A DNA stretch of 9,694 nucleotides from Acidobacteriota bacterium. Lineage in GTDB: Bacteria > Acidobacteriota > Terriglobia > UBA7540. The notes beneath the pieces are model-generated. The model was not told the DNA's origin. It was given only the letters and a program-made list of their open reading frames with translations, and made no database searches. Both the position numbers and the translations under genes were made by a program. Shown one piece after another: positions 5,973-9,694 of the stretch (its first letter is position 1; each line of letters begins with the position of its first letter). The DNA lies in contig JAKAWN010000257.1 in the NCBI GenBank assembly GCA_021827245.1, positions 1 through 9,694 on the forward strand. Reading direction: 5' to 3'.

Positions 5973-6770
5973 ATGAGATTGCGGCTGATCAGTTGCGAAA
6001 TCTTCTTCCGCGAAATGTGTGCGCTCCTGGCACGCTCGCCACACACGATTGATGTGGAATTTCTGCCCAAGGGACTGCACGATGTTGGCACCGAGGAGAT
6101 GCACGCACGCCTGCAGTCGGCGATTGACCGGATCGACAACAGCCCTTACGACGCTATCCTGCTGGGCTACGGCCTTTGCAACAATGGCGTCGTGGGGCTG
6201 ACGGTGCGGGACAAGCCGCTCGTAATTCCCCGTGCGCATGATTGCATCACGCTTTTCCTCGGCAGCGGCGCCCGCTACATCGATTACTTTGAGAACCATC
6301 CCGGCGTCTACTTTGAGACCAGTGGCTGGATCGAGCGCGGCGGCGCTGACGGTGAGTTGAGCCAGCTTGCGCTCGGGAAGAAACTGGGCTTTCTGCAGAC
6401 TTATGAGGAGATGGTCGCCCGTTATGGCGAGGACAACGCCCGCTACCTGCAGGAGCAGCTCGGCGACCTGACACGCCATTACCGGCAGTTCACTTTCATC
6501 GAGATGGGCGTCGAGCCTGACGGGAGTTTCGAAGAGCGCACGCGACGCGACGCCGACAAGCGCGGCTGGGCCTTCGAGAAAATCCAGGGAGACCTTGGCC
6601 TGCTTCGGCGCTTGTTGAACGGCCAGTGGGACGACAAGGAGTTCCTGGTCGTGCCGCCGGGATTTCGGATCGTCGCAAAGTACGACGAAGGCGTTATCAG
6701 CGCCGAACCCGCGGATTCCCCTGACCTCGCCGGCGCTGGCGACTCAGCGAGCGGCGCAGCAAAACGATAA
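5973..6770 (+). CDS. DUF1638 domain-containing protein
   Basis: A 265-residue protein of the uncharacterised DUF1638 family, repeatedly found beside corrinoid methyltransferase genes in anaerobic bacteria and archaea. I choose the ATG at 5973 because AGGAAAGG (5952-5959) precedes it and the family's start (MRLRLISCEIFFRE) begins there. A longer form from a TTG at 5898 would overlap the upstream gene and is unlikely. Signature segments are SCEIFFRE (7-14), GYGLCNNGVVGL (65-76), RAHDCITLFLGS (87-98), ETSGWIERG (115-123) and TFIEMG (174-179). Cys8, Cys69, His89 and Cys91 fall in the best-conserved parts and could bind a metal or cofactor; that is inference. The C-terminal tail (about 246-265) is Ala/Ser/Gly-rich and looks disordered. 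No membrane segment or signal peptide is present. It ends eight bases before the UroD-family gene. Its biochemical role is unknown; a part in loading, storing or repairing the corrinoid is plausible from context. Confidence 0.82.
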   Translation: MRLRLISCEIFFREMCALLARSPHTIDVEFLPKGLHDVGTEEMHARLQSAIDRIDNSPYDAILLGYGLCNNGVVGLTVRDKPLVIPRAHDCITLFLGSGARYIDYFENHPGVYFETSGWIERGGADGELSQLALGKKLGFLQTYEEMVARYGEDNARYLQEQLGDLTRHYRQFTFIEMGVEPDGSFEERTRRDADKRGWAFEKIQGDLGLLRRLLNGQWDDKEFLVVPPGFRIVAKYDEGVISAEPADSPDLAGAGDSASGAAKR

Positions 6771-6778
6771 GGACGACT

Positions 6779-7810
6779 ATGAACGGGCGTGAACGCATTC
6801 TGGCAATGCTCGATGGCCGGCTGGCGGACCATTTGCCATTCATGCCCATCACCATGATGTTTGCCGCTGCTCATGCGGGCGTGAAGTACCTGGAGTACGC
6901 TACGAATTGTCACGTGCAGGCCGAGGCTCAGCTTCGCGTTGCCGAGGACTACGACTTCGATTACGTGAGTGTGATTTCCGACCCGGGCTGCGAGGCCGCC
7001 GATTGCGGCGCTCAAGTCAAGTACTTTCCCGACCAGCCCCCGGCGCTCGATGAGGCAAACGCTCTGCTGGCTGACAAACGCAAGCTCAGCGAGCTCAATG
7101 CTCCCGATCCTTCGAGCGGGCGCCGCATGCACAACCGGCTCGAAGCCGTGGCGCTCCTGAAACAGCGGGCGGGAAATGACAAGCTGGTGGAGGGCTGGGT
7201 TGAAGGTCCATGCGCGGAGGCCGCCGACCTGCGTGGCATCAACAACCTGATGATGGACTTTTACGACGATCCGGCAATCATCCAAGAGCTTTTTGAATTT
7301 ATCACCGATCTTGAACTGGCGTTCGGCAAAGCGCAGTTCGCTGCGGGCGCGGACCTGATCGGCATCGGAGATGCTGCCGCGTCGCTGGTCGGGCCGAAAT
7401 TCTACAATCAGTTTGTTTGGCCTTGCGAAAAGCGCCTGGTGGAAGGACTGCAGGCCGCCGGCGCCCGCGTGCGCCTGCACATCTGCGGGAACACGCGGCC
7501 GATTGTTGCACCTATAGGACGGCTGGGCTGCGATATGGTTGATCTCGATTCTCTCGCGTCAATGTCCGACGGACGGCGCGAGATGGGCGCAAAACAGGTC
7601 TTGTGCGGCAACATCGATCCCGTGCGCGTTCTGCGCGACGGGACGCCGGAGTCTGTGTACGAAGCTGTTGCAGAATGTCATCGTGCGGCGGGCGGCCACT
7701 TTATCGTAGGCGCGGGTTGCGAGGTGCCGCGCGACACGCCCGCTGCCAACGTGCGTGCGATGGCGCGATACTCGCGTGAACACCGCGCCGGCGGAGGACA
7801 AGCGCCTTGA
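6779..7810 (+). CDS. UroD-fold corrinoid methyltransferase (MtaA/MtbA/CmuA-like group)
   Basis: A 343-residue member of the uroporphyrinogen decarboxylase superfamily, best read as a zinc methyltransferase acting on a methylated corrinoid protein or its substrate, not as a heme-pathway decarboxylase. It starts with the family opening NGRERILAMLDGR. The H-x-C motif is at His234 and Cys236 (RLHICGNTRPI), with the third ligand Cys314 (GAGCEVPRDTP); this His-x-Cys...Cys set binds zinc in MtaA/MtbA-type methylcobamide:coenzyme M methyltransferases. Other family segments are GWVEGPCAEAADLRG (139-153) and ADLIGIGDAAASLVGP (191-206). The ATG has TAAGGA, overlapping the upstream stop, five bases before it. 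The stop overlaps the start of the RACE gene. Related proteins also serve as substrate demethylases, for example for chloromethane (CmuA), so it may be either the substrate enzyme or the acceptor enzyme. The substrate is not readable from sequence. Confidence 0.84.
   Translation: MNGRERILAMLDGRLADHLPFMPITMMFAAAHAGVKYLEYATNCHVQAEAQLRVAEDYDFDYVSVISDPGCEAADCGAQVKYFPDQPPALDEANALLADKRKLSELNAPDPSSGRRMHNRLEAVALLKQRAGNDKLVEGWVEGPCAEAADLRGINNLMMDFYDDPAIIQELFEFITDLELAFGKAQFAAGADLIGIGDAAASLVGPKFYNQFVWPCEKRLVEGLQAAGARVRLHICGNTRPIVAPIGRLGCDMVDLDSLASMSDGRREMGAKQVLCGNIDPVRVLRDGTPESVYEAVAECHRAAGGHFIVGAGCEVPRDTPAANVRAMARYSREHRAGGGQAP
7793..7797 (+). promoter_or_regulatory. Ribosome binding site supporting a TTG start
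   Basis: GGAGG lies nine bases before the TTG at 7807-7809, inside the end of the UroD-family gene. No ATG or GTG is available near the expected N-terminus of the RACE protein, so this site supports initiation at TTG. The TTG shares TTGA with the upstream TGA stop. Confidence 0.6.
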
Positions 7811-9345
7811 AGGAGAACGACACGTACCGCATTCTGCTTCGTCCCACTGACGTCGAATTGCAGGCTCCGGCGGGTACAGCCTTGCGCGATTTGCTTTTCG
7901 AGCAGGGAGTGGAATTCCCCTGCGGCGGACAGGGGCGCTGCCGGGGCTGCCGGGTTCGCATCCATCAAGGCTCTGCGGAAATCAACGAGGCACAAAGGGA
8001 GAAACTCTCGGACGAGGAGTTGAAGAACGGGTGGCGTCTGGCATGCCAGTGCTCGCTGGCTGACAACCTTGTGGTTGAACTTCGCCAGTGGGATGCCGCC
8101 ATCCTGGCCGACGATTCGTCGTTCGCCTTCGACCCCCGGCCGGGACTCGGAGTGGCTGTCGATGTGGGAACGACCACTCTTGTAGCCCAGCTGGTCGACC
8201 TCACGACGGGCCAGGTGCTTGCGGTGAGGACGGCGCTCAACGCCCAGGCGCGCTATGGCGCGGACGTGATGAGCCGCATCGAATACGCCGGCGGTAACGG
8301 CCACCTGCTCGACCTCGCGCAATTGATCCGGCGCCAGATTGCGAGCCTGATCGACCAGTTGGTTTTCTCCTCAAAGGCTGCGCGAACAGAGATTCGCGAC
8401 GTCGTGCTGGTTGGCAACACGGTGATGCACCACTTGTTCGGCGGGATTAACGTCGAACCGCTTTCGCATTACCCGTTCGAGTCGCCCAAGACGGATCTAA
8501 AAGTATTCCGTCCTGGCGACCTCGGCTGGGACCTCAATCCAAATGCAGGCATCTGTTTTCTTCCTTGCCTGGGTGGCTTTGTGGGCAGCGACGTGCTGGC
8601 GGGTGTGCTGGCAACGGGCCTAAGTGACAGCGAAGAGTTGGGCGCGCTTGTTGATCTTGGCACCAACGGCGAAATTGTCGCCGGGAACTCTGCCGGACTC
8701 TTCTGTGCCTCGACCGCTGCCGGGCCGGCCTTTGAGGGCGCGCGCATCACTATGGGCATGCGCGCGGCGACTGGAGCCATCAGCCAGGTGACTGTCGAAG
8801 ACAGCCACCTCGCCTGCCACGTGCTCGGGAACGCCGCTCCACAGGGGCTGTGCGGAAGCGGATTAGTAGATGCCGTCGCGGCAGGTCTGGACCTGGAGGT
8901 TATTGAGCCCTCTGGACGCTTTGCCAACGGCCGCAAGGAATGGGCGCTTGCGGAGCCCGTAGTGCTGACCCAGAGCGACATCCGCGAACTGCAGCTCGCG
9001 AAGGGTGCTATTGCCGCCGGCTTCAGGATTTTGCTTGATCGTCTCGGCGCAAGCATCGGCGATTTGAAGAAACTATACCTGGCCGGTGCTTTTGGCAACT
9101 ATATTTCGCGTACCAGCGCGCGGCGCATTGGGCTCATTGATTTGCCCATTGAGCAGGTCACTCCCGCCGGAAACACAGCCCTGCTGGGAGCCAAGCTTGC
9201 ACTTTTCAGCATGGACGGCGAAGATGGTTCGTACGCCGGGCTGCGGAAGAAGATCGAGCACGTGGCCTTGAAAAGCGATGCAAAGTTTCAGGAGGCGTTT
9301 GTTGACGGGCTTGCTTTCCCGCAACATTCTCACGTTGAAAGTTAG
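7807..9345 (+). CDS. RACE protein: reductive activator of corrinoid-dependent methyltransferases (2Fe-2S ferredoxin + ASKHA domain, DUF4445)
   Basis: ATP-dependent reductive activator that returns oxidised Co(II) corrinoid proteins to active Co(I), 512 residues, cytoplasmic. The N-terminal 2Fe-2S ferredoxin domain (about 5-95) has Cys39, Cys45 and Cys48 in the C-x5-C-x2-C pattern (FPCGGQGRCRGC) and a fourth Cys80 (RLACQC). A linker leads to an ASKHA-type ATPase domain (about 114-470) with the phosphate loops VDVGTTT (118-124) and DLGTNGEI (283-290), plus GPAFEGARITMG (306-317), LCGSGLVD (348-355) and LAGAFGNYI (425-433). This is the domain order and size of RamA, the O-demethylase activating enzymes and other DUF4445 proteins. 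It starts at TTG with a good ribosome site and a 4-base overlap with the UroD-family gene, so the two are probably translationally coupled. The corrinoid protein it would serve follows after 12 bases. Identity is secure; the exact partner is inferred. Confidence 0.92.
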   Translation: MKENDTYRILLRPTDVELQAPAGTALRDLLFEQGVEFPCGGQGRCRGCRVRIHQGSAEINEAQREKLSDEELKNGWRLACQCSLADNLVVELRQWDAAILADDSSFAFDPRPGLGVAVDVGTTTLVAQLVDLTTGQVLAVRTALNAQARYGADVMSRIEYAGGNGHLLDLAQLIRRQIASLIDQLVFSSKAARTEIRDVVLVGNTVMHHLFGGINVEPLSHYPFESPKTDLKVFRPGDLGWDLNPNAGICFLPCLGGFVGSDVLAGVLATGLSDSEELGALVDLGTNGEIVAGNSAGLFCASTAAGPAFEGARITMGMRAATGAISQVTVEDSHLACHVLGNAAPQGLCGSGLVDAVAAGLDLEVIEPSGRFANGRKEWALAEPVVLTQSDIRELQLAKGAIAAGFRILLDRLGASIGDLKKLYLAGAFGNYISRTSARRIGLIDLPIEQVTPAGNTALLGAKLALFSMDGEDGSYAGLRKKIEHVALKSDAKFQEAFVDGLAFPQHSHVES

Positions 9346-9351
9346 AAGGAG
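9346..9351 (+). promoter_or_regulatory. Ribosome binding site of the corrinoid protein gene
   Basis: AAGGAG directly follows the TAG stop of the RACE gene and lies six bases before ATG at 9358. Another in-frame ATG at 9352 touches the motif, so 9358 is the better start. Confidence 0.6.
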
Positions 9352-9357
9352 ATGATT

Positions 9358-9694
9358 ATGGCCTTATTTGAAGAGATGCAACAAGCCATTATCGACGGGA
9401 AGGCTCCGGTGGTGAAGGAACTGACACAGAAGGCGCTGAGCGAGGGGGTTAGGCCGGCGGACATTTTCCCCAAAGCGATTGTTCCGGCGATGGACGAAGT
9501 GGGGCGGCGGATGCGCGACTGCGAGTTTTTCATCCCCGAAGTGCTGATTGCGGCCCGGGCCGCACGAGCCGCAACCGACATCCTGCGTCCGCTGCTGGTG
9601 GACGATGCGGCAGCGCGCTCGGCGGGGACGGTGGTCTGCTGCACGGTGAAGGGCGATCTGCATGACATCGGCAAGAACATTGTGGCCATGATGC
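9358..9694 (+). CDS. Corrinoid (B12-binding) methyl-carrier protein, truncated by window end
   Basis: The first 112 residues of a small corrinoid protein of the MtbC/MttC/MtgC and O-demethylase type, the methyl carrier between two methyltransferases. Residues 1-85 form the helical cap domain (B12-binding_2, Met_synt_B12), with EEMQQAIIDGK, ALSEGVRPADIF, VPAMDEVGRRM and FFIPEVLIAARA in the usual order. The Rossmann-like B12 domain begins at about residue 91 and shows VKGDLHDIGKNIV (98-110), the D-x-H-x-x-G motif (Asp100, His102, Gly105) whose His binds cobalt from below (base-off/His-on). The sequence then leaves the window; related proteins are about 210 residues long, so roughly half is missing. 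It is last of the five visible operon genes, 12 bases after the RACE gene that should reactivate it. Family assignment is very sure; the methylated substrate it serves is unknown. Confidence 0.92.
   Translation, partial: MALFEEMQQAIIDGKAPVVKELTQKALSEGVRPADIFPKAIVPAMDEVGRRMRDCEFFIPEVLIAARAARAATDILRPLLVDDAAARSAGTVVCCTVKGDLHDIGKNIVAMM

Noticed and set aside
6479..7480. Long minus-strand frame of 333 residues
   Set aside because: It is a shadow of the DUF1638 and UroD-fold genes, whose family motifs on the plus strand are unambiguous.
6779..7810. Heme-pathway uroporphyrinogen decarboxylase (hemE)
   Set aside because: The His-x-Cys...Cys zinc set and the position between corrinoid genes point to the methyltransferase branch of the superfamily.

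Overview
The window is a moderately GC-rich bacterial chromosome segment. The gene content is a Tat-exported aldo/keto reductase, a compact TadE/TadE/TadG cassette, a transposase-type HTH protein and a run of anaerobic-type corrinoid methyl-transfer genes. It resembles metagenome-assembled Acidobacteriota or a neighbouring soil/subsurface phylum. That placement is an impression from gene style only; there is no rRNA or marker gene here to prove it.

Layout. Positions 1-328 carry no convincing gene but begin with three short hairpins packed into about 75 bases. Positions 329-1294 (+) encode the exported aldo/keto reductase. It converges on a three-gene minus-strand operon (about 3858 down to 1388) with two TadE-like pseudopilins and one TadG-like protein. 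A roughly 230-base divergent spacer leads to a short plus-strand protein (4097-4546) that has only the DNA-binding half of an IS630-type transposase, followed by about 530 bases with no recognisable gene. From 5080 to the right edge runs one tight plus-strand operon of five genes.

The right-hand operon is the most interesting part. It encodes, in order, a stand-alone homocysteine S-methyltransferase-type barrel, a DUF1638 protein, a UroD-fold methyltransferase with the zinc motif of the MtaA/MtbA group, a RACE-type ferredoxin/ASKHA reductive activator of corrinoid proteins, and a corrinoid carrier protein cut by the window end. Gaps are 8, 8, -4 and 12 bases. Together they supply a carrier (corrinoid protein), its repair enzyme (RACE), at least one methyltransferase that can load or unload the carrier (UroD family), a possible methyl acceptor enzyme (homocysteine barrel) and an uncharacterised partner (DUF1638). 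The substrate is not determined by this window. The arrangement fits either demethylation of a methylated compound or a split methionine synthase whose cobalamin is reactivated by RACE rather than by the SAM-dependent domain of MetH.
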